Below, piece by piece: positions 9,201-16,853 of a DNA stretch of 64,000 nucleotides. The position numbers and the translations under genes were made by a program. Each line of letters starts with the position of its first letter. The first letter of the stretch is position 1. The DNA lies in contig JBFWUB010000004.1 in NCBI GenBank assembly GCA_050247515.1, positions 124,001 to 188,000 of the forward strand, given 5' to 3'. Source of the DNA: RAM1 sp050247515 (GTDB lineage Bacteria; Pseudomonadota; Gammaproteobacteria; Burkholderiales; Burkholderiaceae_C). The notes below the pieces were generated by a model. It was not told the DNA's origin. It did not search any database and saw only the letters and a program-made list of their open reading frames with translations.

Positions 9201-9407
9201 GCGGGCGCTGAAAGCCGCGTGCAGATCGGCTGGGTGATCGTGGGCGGCATGTCGCTGGGCACGGCGCTCACCATCTTTGTGGTGCCCACGATGTACATGC
9301 TGTTTGCCCGGTCCAGAGTGCCCGGCGCCAACAAGGCCGAGGCGAAAGAGCAGCCCGGCTACCACGGCGACGACGTGGCGCCCGACGAGGCGATCCCGGC
9401 CAAATAG
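6243..9407 (+). CDS. RND multidrug efflux pump, inner membrane transporter (AcrB/MdtB/MexF-like)
   Basis: A 1054-residue proton-driven pump with the classic layout: TM1 near residues 10-30, a large porter loop, TM2-6, TM7 near 545-560, a second large loop, and TM8-12. The proton-relay aspartate pair in TM4 is visible in LVVDDAIVMLENIYRH, and the repeat signature GLITKHGILIVEFANQLR is in the second half. A GGAGG ribosome site precedes ATG 6243. One oddity: between residues about 515 and 540, just before TM7, an Arg/Gly-rich insertion (RWRPRDGGGRVAGSL) interrupts the normally continuous cytoplasmic helix. Substrates are not predictable by eye. Confidence 0.93.
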   Translation: MQLAEVSIRRPVLATVLSLLVVLIGAVSFERLSVREYPKIDEPVVTVSVRYPGASAEVIESQVTKPLEDSIAGIDAVDVITSISRAEQSQISVRFRLEKDADAAAAEVRDRTSRVRNKLPQAIDEPVIAKVEADAFPVIWLAFTSDTMTPLQINDLVNRIVKSRLQTVTGVADVRIFGERKYAMRVWLDPEKLAGYRLTTQDVEDAIRRSNLELPAGRIESQQREFSVTSQTDLVRPEQFAEIVIRNVGGFPVKLRDVARIQEGAVDERSQVRLNGKVAIGAGVIRQATANPLTLSQGVREMIPKLKADLPAGVNIDIANDNSLFIDRSVSNVFKTIVEAVVLVALVIFVFLRTVRASIIPIVTIPVSLIGTFAMMALAGFSINTLTLLALVLAIGLVVDDAIVMLENIYRHIEEGLDPFSAAIKGAREIGFAVITMTLTLVAVYAPLAFTPGRTGRLFLEFALALAGAVLVSGFVALTLTPMMCSKLLRHNPNPSWFDSRMERWLNALQARYAHALRWVLVARWRPRDGGGRVAGSLMQARWLVVGVMLASAAAIALVWPTMRQELSPLEDRGTILATVNAPDGATFDYTNRYAQALERMGQPYKEFDRIFGSIGNPTVSQASVIYRTVDWEDRKRTTLDLARELGPKTNSLAGVTAFIITPPSLGQGFRERPLNFVIQTSDSYENLNRVTEQLMQEVARNPGIIAPNVDLRMNKPELRIEVDRDKAADLGVSVEVVAKALETMLGGRNVTRYKRDAEQYDVIVQTEARGRSTPEDIDSINVRGRGDAMIPLSALVKVRESVSPRELNHFGQRRSVSITAGLAPDYSLGQALTFMDQTAARVLQPGYTTELNGTSREFRNSQGALAIVFVLALLFIFLVLAAQFESFIDPLVIMLSVPLSMIGALLALKWSGGSLNVYSQIGLITLVGLITKHGILIVEFANQLRGQGVELVDAVVKAASQRLRPILMTTGAMVLGAVPLALATGAGAESRVQIGWVIVGGMSLGTALTIFVVPTMYMLFARSRVPGANKAEAKEQPGYHGDDVAPDEAIPAK

Positions 9408-9410
9408 CGC

Positions 9411-10004
9411 TCAGGCAAGGTCCGCCGGTGTGTTGGCGTTGAAGAACGCCTGCGCGTCGCCGGGGCCGTCGAACATTTCCTTTGCGGCGCGCTGGCTTTC
9501 AAGCCAGCTGCGCGCGCGGCGGCCATCGCCGTCCAGCCAGGCCTGCAGGCTGGCCGCCAGCGAGACGTGCACCAGGCAGAACACGGGCTGCAGGCGGGGC
9601 TCGCCCTGATCGTCCCGGTCTTGCGCCACGGCGGCTTTCGCGCCTTCGCGTGCGGCCGCATGGGCCAGCCGGTTGGCCAGGTCCAATGGAAACCACGGCG
9701 CATCGCAGGGCACGGCCAGCAGCCAGGGCGTGGCGCAGTGCTGCAAGCCCGCCAGCACGCCCGCCATGGGACCGGCAAAGTCGTTTGAAGCATCCGCCAG
9801 CACCGGTACGCCAAAGGCGCGGTAGGCATCAAGGTGACGGTTGGCGTTGACGAGCACCTGGCCTACCTGCGGGCGCAGGCGCTGCAGGGCATGCAAGGCG
9901 AGGGGCGTGCCGTCGAACGCCTGCAGGCCCTTGTCCACACCGCCCATGCGCAGGCCACGGCCTCCGGCCAGCACCAGGCCAGTCAACTCACTGCGAGGGA
10001 TCAC
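9411..10004 (-). CDS. mobA: Molybdenum cofactor guanylyltransferase
   Basis: A 197-residue enzyme that transfers GMP from GTP to Mo-molybdopterin to make the MGD cofactor of DMSO-reductase family enzymes. The nucleotide-binding signature LVLAGGRGLRMGGVDKGL lies at residues 9-26, the metal-site region VPCDAPWFP near 100, and a conserved segment GEPRLQPVFCL near 130. The start is GTG at 10004. The frame stays open further upstream, but there it only translates the intergenic repeat. It follows moaA in the same direction with a repeat between them, so the pair concerns molybdenum cofactor synthesis. Confidence 0.93.
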   Translation of the reverse strand: MIPRSELTGLVLAGGRGLRMGGVDKGLQAFDGTPLALHALQRLRPQVGQVLVNANRHLDAYRAFGVPVLADASNDFAGPMAGVLAGLQHCATPWLLAVPCDAPWFPLDLANRLAHAAAREGAKAAVAQDRDDQGEPRLQPVFCLVHVSLAASLQAWLDGDGRRARSWLESQRAAKEMFDGPGDAQAFFNANTPADLA

Positions 10005-10009
10005 GCAAC

Positions 10010-10088
10010 GGCCTCCGCCGGGCCGCCCCAAGGAGGCCGGGCCCCCTCGGGGGGCAGCGCAGTACACGCAGTGACAAGCGTGGGGGCC
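10010..10088. repeat. GC-rich intergenic repeat with hairpins (copy 2)
   Basis: The spacer between moaA and mobA shows an inverted repeat GGCCTCC (10010-10016) / GGAGGCC (10032-10038) and a second hairpin CCCCC-TC-GGGGG at 10042-10053. Bases 10017-10032 match 23-38 exactly. It ends in a GTGGGGGCC string resembling the reverse complement of the repeat after ilvH at 41001. It may act as a weak terminator or RNA-stabilising hairpin between the two molybdenum genes. Confidence 0.6.
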
Positions 10089-10091
10089 ACA

Positions 10092-11231
10092 TCATCCGCC
10101 GATGTAGCTCATCTCGACGCGTCGGGCGCCTGTGCCGGTGTCGGGCGCCAGTTCGCTGCGCAGCTGTGAATAGCGGTCGCTGCGGCCCTGCCAGATGTGG
10201 GCGATGGCGGAGGCCAGCTCGGCATCGCTGGCGCCGCCGCGCACCAGCGCGCGAAGGTCATGGCCCTGCGTGGCAAACAGGCACAGGTACAGCTGGCCTT
10301 CGGTGGACAGGCGCGCGCGGTTGCAGTCGCCGCAGAAGGCCTGTGTCACGCTGCTGATCACGCCGATTTCTCCGCCGCCATCGGCATAGGCCCAGCGTTG
10401 CGCCGTCTCGCCGGGCGCGGTTTGCTCCAGCGGCGCCAGGGGCAGCTCGGCGTGGATGCGCTGCACTACCTCGGCCGAGGGCAGCACCTCGTCCATGCGC
10501 CAGCCGTTGGTGGCGCCCACGTCCATGTATTCAATGAAGCGCAGCACGATGCCCGTGCCCCTGAAGTGGCGGGCCATCGGCAAAATTTCGTGGTCGTTGG
10601 TGCCGCGCTTGACGACCATGTTGACCTTCAAGCCGCCTGCGGCTTTTCCGGTGGCCTGGCCCAGCCCCGCTTCCTGCGCGGCGGCGATGCCCGCCAGCAC
10701 ATCGGCCACGGGGAAGTCCACGTCATTCATGCCGCGAAACACCGCGTCGTCCAGCCCGTCCAGGCTGACCGTCACGCGCTGCAGCCCGGCGGCCTTCAGC
10801 GCGCGCGCCTTGCGCGCCAGCAGCGAGCCATTGGTGGTGAGCGTGATGTCCAGCGGCGCGCCGTCCGCGGTACGCAGGGCGGCCAGCTGCCCGATCAGCA
10901 CCTCGATGTTCTTGCGCAACAGCGGCTCGCCGCCGGTCAGGCGGATCTTGCGCACGCCATGCGCGACAAACTGTTTTGCCACCCGCGTGATTTCCTCGAA
11001 GGTGAGCAGCGAGGCATGCGGCAGGTAGGGGTAGTCCTTGTCGAACACTTCCTTGGGCATGCAGTAGCTGCAGCGGAAGTTGCAGCGGTCGGTCACGCTG
11101 ATGCGCAGGTCGCGCAGCGGCCGGCCCAGCGTGTCCCCCAGCAGGCCGGTGGGGCCAATGGGCTGCGCGGGCACCGTGGCCGCCAGCGCACGCACGCGCT
11201 GGTCGATCAGGGGGATGACGCGTTCAGCCAT
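10092..11231 (-). CDS. moaA: GTP 3',8-cyclase (radical SAM, molybdenum cofactor biosynthesis protein A)
   Basis: A 379-residue radical SAM enzyme that with MoaC converts GTP to cyclic pyranopterin phosphate, the first step of molybdopterin synthesis. The N-terminal cluster motif is Cys50-x3-Cys54-x2-Cys57 (CNFRCSYC); the C-terminal second cluster motif CGDCNRARLSTEGQLYLC is also complete. The GGEPLL SAM-binding motif is in the middle. It carries a short insertion (QATGKAAGGLK) near residue 205. ATG at 11231 is the start. The C-terminal GG, required for activity in known MoaA, is present (SYIGG). mobA follows in the same orientation. Confidence 0.95.
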   Translation of the reverse strand: MAERVIPLIDQRVRALAATVPAQPIGPTGLLGDTLGRPLRDLRISVTDRCNFRCSYCMPKEVFDKDYPYLPHASLLTFEEITRVAKQFVAHGVRKIRLTGGEPLLRKNIEVLIGQLAALRTADGAPLDITLTTNGSLLARKARALKAAGLQRVTVSLDGLDDAVFRGMNDVDFPVADVLAGIAAAQEAGLGQATGKAAGGLKVNMVVKRGTNDHEILPMARHFRGTGIVLRFIEYMDVGATNGWRMDEVLPSAEVVQRIHAELPLAPLEQTAPGETAQRWAYADGGGEIGVISSVTQAFCGDCNRARLSTEGQLYLCLFATQGHDLRALVRGGASDAELASAIAHIWQGRSDRYSQLRSELAPDTGTGARRVEMSYIGG

Positions 11232-11244
11232 GATCAGCCGTGCC

Positions 11245-12678
11245 TCAGCCGTGGCGGATGGCCACCGTCTTGACGGTCGTGAAGCCATACAGCGCTTCAA
11301 AGCCCTTTTCGCGCCCGTAGCCTGACGACTTGTAGCCGCCAAACGGCAGTTCCACGCCGCCGCCCGCGCCGTAGTTGTTGATGAACACCTGGCCGCTTTG
11401 CACTCGCTTGGCCATGCGCAGCTGGCGGCCGCCGTCGCGCGTCCAGATGCCGGCCACCAGGCCAAATCGCGTGGCGTTGGCCAACTCGACCGCATGGTCT
11501 TCATCCTTGAAGGCCATGGCCGACAGTACCGGGCCAAACACCTCTTCCTGCGCAATGCGGTGGTCCACCGGCACGTCGCGCAGCAGGGTGGGTGCCTGGT
11601 AGTAGCCGGTCTCGGGCGCTTCATCCACGATCTGGCCCTGCGCCACCATCGGGATGTTGGCCACCTGCGCGTCGCTCAGAAAGTCCCACACGCGTTGCTG
11701 CTGGCTGGCGCGGATCAGCGGGCCCACGTCCAGGTCCATGGTGGCCGGGCCCACGCGCAGGTTCTCGAAAGCGGCGCCCAGGCGCCCCAGCAGCGGCTCG
11801 TAGATGGCCTGGTCAATCAGCACGCGCGAACCCGCGCTGCAGGTCTGGCCGGCGTTTTGCACGATGGCGTTGATCACCATCGGGATGGCGGCGTCCAGGT
11901 CGGCGTCGGCAAAGATGATCTGCGGGCTTTTGCCGCCCAGTTCCAGCGTCACCGGGCAGTGCCGCTCGGCGGCTACCTGCTGGATGATCGTGCCCACCTT
12001 CGGGCTGCCGGTGAAGCTGATGTGGTCGATGCCCTCGTGGCGGGCCAGCGCGTCGCCCACCTCGTGGCCGTAGCCGGTCACGATGTTGATGGCGCCGGCG
12101 GGAAAGCCGACCTCGGCGGCCAGCTGTGCCACGCGGATCAGTGACAGGCAGGCGTCCTCGGCCGGCTTGACCACGCAGACGTTGCCCGCGGCCAGCGCGC
12201 CGCCCACGCTGCGCCCGAAGATCTGCATCGGGTAGTTCCACGGAATGATGTTGCCCACCACGCCGAATGGCTCGCGCCAGGTCAGCACGCTGTAGCCGTC
12301 CAGGTAGGGGATGGTGTCGCCGTGCAGCTTGTCGCAGGCCCCGGCGTAAAACTCGAAATAGCGCGCCAGCGCCACGGCGTCGGCGCGGGCCTGCCTGGTG
12401 GGTTTGCCGCAGTCGCGCTGCTCGATCGCGGCCAGCTCGTCGGTGTGTTCGGCCACCTTCTGCGACAGCTTCATGAGCAGTCGGCCGCGCTCGGCGGCGT
12501 TCAGCTTGGTCCACACGGCGTCGTAGCACTGGCGCGCGGCGCGCACCGCGGTGTCAATGTCCTGCGCGTTGCTGCGCTGCAGCTCGTCATAGGGCTGGCC
12601 GTCGGAGGGGTCGATGACGGGGATGGTGCGGCCCGATGCCGAGGGCACGGACGCATTGGCGATGTAGTTCAGTTGCAT
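11245..12678 (-). CDS. NAD(P)-dependent aldehyde dehydrogenase (betaine-aldehyde dehydrogenase-like)
   Basis: A 477-residue member of the aldehyde dehydrogenase superfamily that oxidises an aldehyde to the acid. The catalytic Cys280 lies in NAGQTCSAGSR, the general base Glu246 in LELGGK, and the cofactor loop in FTGSPKVGT. Overall it resembles the betaine-aldehyde/aminoaldehyde group (IPWNYPMQIFGRSVGGALAA), but the substrate is not determinable. ATG at 12678 begins the conserved N-terminus. It ends 13 bases before the moaA start and is divergent from the sensor kinase at 12816. No obvious metabolic partner lies beside it. Confidence 0.92.
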   Translation of the reverse strand: MQLNYIANASVPSASGRTIPVIDPSDGQPYDELQRSNAQDIDTAVRAARQCYDAVWTKLNAAERGRLLMKLSQKVAEHTDELAAIEQRDCGKPTRQARADAVALARYFEFYAGACDKLHGDTIPYLDGYSVLTWREPFGVVGNIIPWNYPMQIFGRSVGGALAAGNVCVVKPAEDACLSLIRVAQLAAEVGFPAGAINIVTGYGHEVGDALARHEGIDHISFTGSPKVGTIIQQVAAERHCPVTLELGGKSPQIIFADADLDAAIPMVINAIVQNAGQTCSAGSRVLIDQAIYEPLLGRLGAAFENLRVGPATMDLDVGPLIRASQQQRVWDFLSDAQVANIPMVAQGQIVDEAPETGYYQAPTLLRDVPVDHRIAQEEVFGPVLSAMAFKDEDHAVELANATRFGLVAGIWTRDGGRQLRMAKRVQSGQVFINNYGAGGGVELPFGGYKSSGYGREKGFEALYGFTTVKTVAIRHG

Positions 12679-12762
12679 GCACAGGATTCTCGCGCAAACG
12701 CCGCGGCGCACTGCCTGTTACAACAAATGGCGCGACAAGGCCCCGCCACTGCTGCATGATTA

Positions 12763-12779
12763 GCTATTGAATTCATAGC
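12763..12779. promoter_or_regulatory. AT-rich palindrome between divergent genes
   Basis: The sequence GCTATTGAATTCATAGC has 5-base arms (GCTAT/ATAGC) around a TGAATTC centre, in an otherwise GC-rich spacer between the aldehyde dehydrogenase and sensor kinase genes. It could be an operator or a copy of an AT-rich repeat family; only one copy is visible here. Confidence 0.4.
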
Positions 12780-12815
12780 AGAAGAACATAAGAAAGTTCT
12801 CAAACCGGAGGGGCC

Positions 12816-15473
12816 GTGAGCCAGGACTTTGCCGACAGCGTTTTTGCCCACGCTGCGCCGCGCGTGCGTGGTGTGAGTTCGCGGCGGGTCGCGCTGGCCC
12901 TGCTGGTGCTGGCGGTGCTGCCCTTGCTGCTGTTGCTGCTGGTGGCCTGGGGCGTGCAGCGGCGCGCCGTCGTGGAACGCGCCGAACACGACATGGCGGC
13001 CTGGGCCAGCCTGCATGTGGCCAGCCAGGAGCAGGTGCTCGAAGCCACGCGCCAGTTGCTCGTGGCGGTCAGCAACACGCGCTCGGTCATTGCCGCCGAC
13101 TGGCCCGCCTGCAATGCCTACCTGCAGCGCCTGGGCGGTCATTTCCCGCACTATGTCTCCATTGGCGTGATTGCGCTGGACGGCGCCGTGGTGTGTCGCT
13201 CCACGCAGTCCACGGCGGCCATCCAGCTGGGCGACCGGCCGTATTTCAAGGCCGTCGTGAACGGCGCGCCCTATGCCATGGGAGATTACCTCGTGGGGCG
13301 CGTGACCGGCAGCAAGACGGTGCCGTTTGCCCACCCGGTACGCGACGGGCAGGGCGTGTTGCTGGCGGTGGCCTTTGTGGGCATGGACCTGAACGTGCTG
13401 GGCCAGCGTCTGCGCGCCGTACCCATGCCCGCGGGCGTGTCCGCGGCAGTGGCCGACCGCACCGGTGCGGTGCTGGCCAGCACCCAGCCGGGCGGCGCCG
13501 CGTCGGCTGCCCCGGGCCTGGACGAGGGCGTGACCCTTGCCATGGCGCAGGGCCATTCGGGCAGCCTGCGCACCATGGGCGCGGACCGGCGTGAACTCAT
13601 GCACCATATCCTGCCCTTGGCGGTGGGCACCGGCAAGCTGCAGCTGGCGGTGAGCGCCCCGGTGCAAATCCTGGTGCGCCCGCTGACGCAGCAGCTGGGC
13701 GTTTTCATGGCCGGGCTGCTGGCCCTGCTGGCCCTGTATGGGGTGCTGATCTGGCGGCTGGGCCGCCTGTGGCTTTTGCGCCCTCTGGAGCAACTGGGCC
13801 GGTCCATGCGCCAGATCGAGCTGGGCATCTACCCGGGTCCGGATCCAGCCAGCCGCAGCTGGGTACGTGAAATCCGTGTGCTGCAGCGGGGGCTGACCGC
13901 CATGTGGACCGGCCTGGCGCGCCGCGCCCGCCAGCGCGACGCGGCGCTGGCCGCGTCGGATGCCGCGCGCGCGGAGCTGCAGGCCGTGCTCAATGAAATG
14001 GATGACGGCTTCCTGGTGCTGGACCGTGGCTGGTCCATCAAGTTCTGCAACCGTCGCGCGGCCGCGCTGGTGCTGCGCGAGCCGGACGACATGGACGGCT
14101 GCGATTTCTGGTCGCTGTTTCCTGGCGAAGGCCTCCGGGCGGCCCGCCAGGCCTGCGAGCGCGAGATCGGTCTGGGCAATCCGTTTGCCTGCGAGGAATA
14201 CCACGCGCATTACCAGCGCTGGTTCGAGATCCGGTTCTTCGCCGCGGGCGACGGTATCGGTGTGTTTCTGCGCGACAGCACGCCGCACTGGGAGATGATT
14301 GGCGAGCTGCGCGAGCGCGAGCGCCGCTACCGCGAGCTGTTCGAAGCCAACCCCAACGTGATGTGGATCTTTGACACGCGCACGCTGGAATTCCTGGCGG
14401 TCAATGCGGCGGCGGTGCGCCGCTATGGCTACACCGAGGCCGAGTTCCTGGCCATGCGCGCGACCGAAATCGGCCCGATGGATGACCGCGAGCAGTTCGC
14501 CCAGTCCGTGCAGTCCGTGCAGCGCGTGGGCCACGCGTCATCGCTGAAGGACGAGCCCAGCATCTGGCGCCATGTGACGAAATCGGGCGAGCTGATGCTG
14601 GTGGATATCGCGCACCATGCGATCGCGTTTGAAGGGCGGCCGGCACGGCTGGTCATGGCCACCGACGTCACCTCGCGGCTGGCGACCGAGTCGCGCCTGC
14701 GCCGGCAACTGGAGCGGCTGGACGCCACCTATGGGCAGGCCGCCGCTGCGCTGCAGGCATCACGCCAGATCGTCAGCGGCTACATGCGCATGCTGCGCGC
14801 CGATGTGCTGCCCGCGCTGCGCCGCATGCAGACCCTGGACGCCCAGACGCCCGCCGAGCTGGAGCGCGTGCGGCGCAAGGCAGGCCGCGTGGCGCACATG
14901 CTGGAGGAAGTGCTGCGCCTGACCGAAATTGGCCGTGCGCCATTCGAGCCCGTGCTGGTTGACCTTGGCGCGGTGGCGGCGGCGCAGGTCAAGGTGCTGC
15001 GCCGCCGGGACCCGCAGCGCGTTGTGCATGTGGAAATCGAGCCTGGGCTGCAGTGCCGCTGCGACCCGGCGCTGGCCCCGCTGCTGGTGCATGCGTTGCT
15101 GGACAACGCCTGGAAGTTCACCGCCAACCAGCCCCATGCGTGGATCCGCATGGGCCGCGAGCCCGCGCGCGATGGCGATTCCGGCGTGCCGGCCTTTTTT
15201 TTGTCGGACAACGGCGTGGGGTTTGACGCCGCCGAGCAGGAGCGGCTGTACAAGCCGTTTGCGCGGCTGCATTCGGGTGCTGAATTTCCGGGGGATGGCC
15301 TGGGCCTTGCGACGGCACGTGCCGTGGTGGCGCGCCACGGCGGCGAGATCCATGCGCGGTCCCAGCCGGGGCAGGGCGCGACCTTCATCTTCACGCTGGA
15401 GGCACGGCCACGGCCGCTCGGCCTGCAGGTCAGCGAAGTGGTGATTGAGAGCCTGCCGCCTTGGGAGGATTGA
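12816..15473 (+). CDS. Membrane sensor histidine kinase-like protein with Cache and two PAS domains; phospho-acceptor histidine not found
   Basis: An 885-residue protein: TM1 at about 25-47, a periplasmic double-Cache-like sensor at 50-285, TM2 at about 293-315, a linker/coiled coil at 320-390, PAS1 at about 390-495, PAS2 at about 505-625 (YRELFEANPNVMWIFD), then a kinase core. The ATPase domain looks intact: N box Asn764 (LLDNAWKFT), G1 Asp798 in DNGVGFD, and G2 GDGLGLATA near 826. The dimerisation helix at 645-680, where the HisKA motif SHDLRAPL should be, reads SGYMRMLRADVLPALRRM and has no histidine. The only nearby His is His694, in the second helix. GTG at 12816 is preceded by a GGAGG at 12806-12810. 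No response regulator gene is adjacent. Confidence 0.88.
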   Translation: MSQDFADSVFAHAAPRVRGVSSRRVALALLVLAVLPLLLLLLVAWGVQRRAVVERAEHDMAAWASLHVASQEQVLEATRQLLVAVSNTRSVIAADWPACNAYLQRLGGHFPHYVSIGVIALDGAVVCRSTQSTAAIQLGDRPYFKAVVNGAPYAMGDYLVGRVTGSKTVPFAHPVRDGQGVLLAVAFVGMDLNVLGQRLRAVPMPAGVSAAVADRTGAVLASTQPGGAASAAPGLDEGVTLAMAQGHSGSLRTMGADRRELMHHILPLAVGTGKLQLAVSAPVQILVRPLTQQLGVFMAGLLALLALYGVLIWRLGRLWLLRPLEQLGRSMRQIELGIYPGPDPASRSWVREIRVLQRGLTAMWTGLARRARQRDAALAASDAARAELQAVLNEMDDGFLVLDRGWSIKFCNRRAAALVLREPDDMDGCDFWSLFPGEGLRAARQACEREIGLGNPFACEEYHAHYQRWFEIRFFAAGDGIGVFLRDSTPHWEMIGELRERERRYRELFEANPNVMWIFDTRTLEFLAVNAAAVRRYGYTEAEFLAMRATEIGPMDDREQFAQSVQSVQRVGHASSLKDEPSIWRHVTKSGELMLVDIAHHAIAFEGRPARLVMATDVTSRLATESRLRRQLERLDATYGQAAAALQASRQIVSGYMRMLRADVLPALRRMQTLDAQTPAELERVRRKAGRVAHMLEEVLRLTEIGRAPFEPVLVDLGAVAAAQVKVLRRRDPQRVVHVEIEPGLQCRCDPALAPLLVHALLDNAWKFTANQPHAWIRMGREPARDGDSGVPAFFLSDNGVGFDAAEQERLYKPFARLHSGAEFPGDGLGLATARAVVARHGGEIHARSQPGQGATFIFTLEARPRPLGLQVSEVVIESLPPWED

Positions 15474-15975
15474 GCCGGCGCACCGGGCCCACGCGGGCGT
15501 CAATCGCGCCTTGCAGGTCGGCGCGCAGGCCGGCGGCAAACAGGGCCTCCACCACCACGAACAGCGGGCCGATGATCAGGCCCACCAGGTCGTCCACGAA
15601 CGCGGGCTTCTTGCCCTCGTAATAGTGGCCCACAAACTGGAACACCCAGCCCACCACGAACAGGCCGATGCCCGTGCCCAGCCACAGCGCGGTGGACTGG
15701 CCGGCCAGCCACCAGGCGGCGTACAGGTTCAGCGCCATCAGCACCGCCATCAGCGCGCCCAGGCGCAGTTCCAGCAGCAGGTAATAAATGACGGTGGCGG
15801 CGCTCAGCGCCAGCGCGGGCGTGAGCGGGAGGCCGCCGAGCATGAACGCCGGGCGCGACAGCAGCGTGGCAATGGCCAGCACGATCATCGGGATGCCAAT
15901 GAAATGCGTGGCGATGTTGCGCGGGTCGCGGTGGTAGGCGGCGTAGTTGGCCAACTGGTCGGTCAGGGTTTTCAT
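15430..15975 (-). CDS. DUF962/Mpo1-like small membrane protein
   Basis: A 181-residue polytopic membrane protein of the Mpo1/YGL010w (DUF962) family. The conserved N-terminus KTLTDQLANYAAYHRDPRNIATHFIGIP contains the HR...N..TH..G.P signature. Hydrophobic segments cluster around 30-50, 55-80 and 90-120, with a conserved FVGHYYEGKKPAF segment near 125. Yeast Mpo1 is a dioxygenase acting on 2-hydroxy fatty acids; whether bacterial members share this is not established. ATG at 15975 has an AAGGAG ribosome site. The 3' end overlaps the sensor kinase gene by 44 bases, convergently. A perfect palindrome lies just upstream at 15997-16014. Confidence 0.82.
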   Translation of the reverse strand: MKTLTDQLANYAAYHRDPRNIATHFIGIPMIVLAIATLLSRPAFMLGGLPLTPALALSAATVIYYLLLELRLGALMAVLMALNLYAAWWLAGQSTALWLGTGIGLFVVGWVFQFVGHYYEGKKPAFVDDLVGLIIGPLFVVVEALFAAGLRADLQGAIDARVGPVRRLNPPKAAGSQSPLR

Positions 15976-15996
15976 GGGCGTCTCCTTGTGATTCAG

Positions 15997-16014
15997 TGGC
16001 GAGAATTCTCGCCA
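15997..16014. promoter_or_regulatory. 18-base perfect palindrome, probable operator
   Basis: TGGCGAGAATTCTCGCCA reads identically on both strands. It sits in the 122-base gap between the divergent DUF962 gene (start 15975) and the Crp-type regulator gene (start 16098). Its position and two-fold symmetry fit a dimeric regulator site; the adjacent Crp-type regulator is the obvious but untested candidate. Confidence 0.55.
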
Positions 16015-16097
16015 GCGGTGCGGCAGGTGACTGTCGGCTACCCGACACAATCCGCACGCACCGCGCGCCAACTCGTCCGCCAGTTTGCACCTTTTTC

Positions 16098-16853
16098 ATG
16101 CCACATGCAGCCCCCGACGACCCTGGCCACTGGCTCGCGCTGCTGGACGCGGGCGCCTGGTTTGCGGGCCTGTCACCGGCGCTGCGCGATGCGCTGCTGG
16201 CCAGCGCGCGTGTGCGCACCCTGCCCGCGGGCCAGGCGCTGTTTCGCCGCGGCGACGCGCCTTGCGGCCTGTATGCCGTGCTGGAAGGTGCGGTGCGCAT
16301 CTCGGGCACCGGCGGGCGCAGTGACGACAGCCGCGAGGTGCTGCTGACGCTGCTGGAGCCGCCCCACTGGTTTGGCGAGGTGTCGCTGTTTGACGGGCAG
16401 GCGCGCACCCATGACGCCGTGGCCGAAGGCGCCACCCGGCTGCTGCAGGTGCCGCAGCCTGCGCTGGCGCGGCTGCTGGCCGATGCGCCCGCGCACTGGC
16501 GCGAGCTGGGCTTGCTGATGAGCCACAAGCTGCGCCTGGCGTTCGTGGCGCTGGAAGAGGCGGCCTCGCTGCCCGTGGCGCAACGCCTGGCGCGCCGCCT
16601 GGTCATGATGTCCGAAGGCTATGGCGCGCGGCGCGACGCGCAGCAGGGCGTGCACCGGCGCAGCATCGCGGTGTCGCAGGAGCAGCTGTCCATGATGCTG
16701 GCGGTGTCGCGCCAGACCATCAACCAGAACCTGAAGGAGCTGGAGGGCATGGGCGTGCTGCGGCTGAACCGCGGCGGGCTGGAGATTGCCGACCTGGCCG
16801 CGCTGCAGCGGCTGGCCGGCTACAGCCCGGCTCAGGCGCCAACCGGCGTGTAG
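16098..16853 (+). CDS. Crp/Fnr-family transcriptional regulator
   Basis: A 251-residue regulator with an N-terminal cyclic-nucleotide-binding fold (about residues 15-135, LPAGQALFRRGDAPCGLYAVLEGAVRI) and a C-terminal Crp-type winged helix (about 150-235, VSQEQLSMMLAVSRQTINQNLKELEG). No FNR-type cysteine cluster is present. The cAMP-contact residues of E. coli CRP are not all recognisable, so the ligand is unknown. ATG at 16098 is chosen because it begins the conserved part; the frame is open 34 codons upstream but overlaps the palindrome region. The stop overlaps the convergent PF10118 gene by 22 bases. A paralogue lies at 18609-19334. Confidence 0.88.
   Translation: MPHAAPDDPGHWLALLDAGAWFAGLSPALRDALLASARVRTLPAGQALFRRGDAPCGLYAVLEGAVRISGTGGRSDDSREVLLTLLEPPHWFGEVSLFDGQARTHDAVAEGATRLLQVPQPALARLLADAPAHWRELGLLMSHKLRLAFVALEEAASLPVAQRLARRLVMMSEGYGARRDAQQGVHRRSIAVSQEQLSMMLAVSRQTINQNLKELEGMGVLRLNRGGLEIADLAALQRLAGYSPAQAPTGV

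Noticed and set aside
12669..14534. 621-residue minus-strand open frame opposite the sensor kinase
   Set aside because: It is complementary to a well-supported kinase gene and has a His/Gln/Ala-rich composition without domains.
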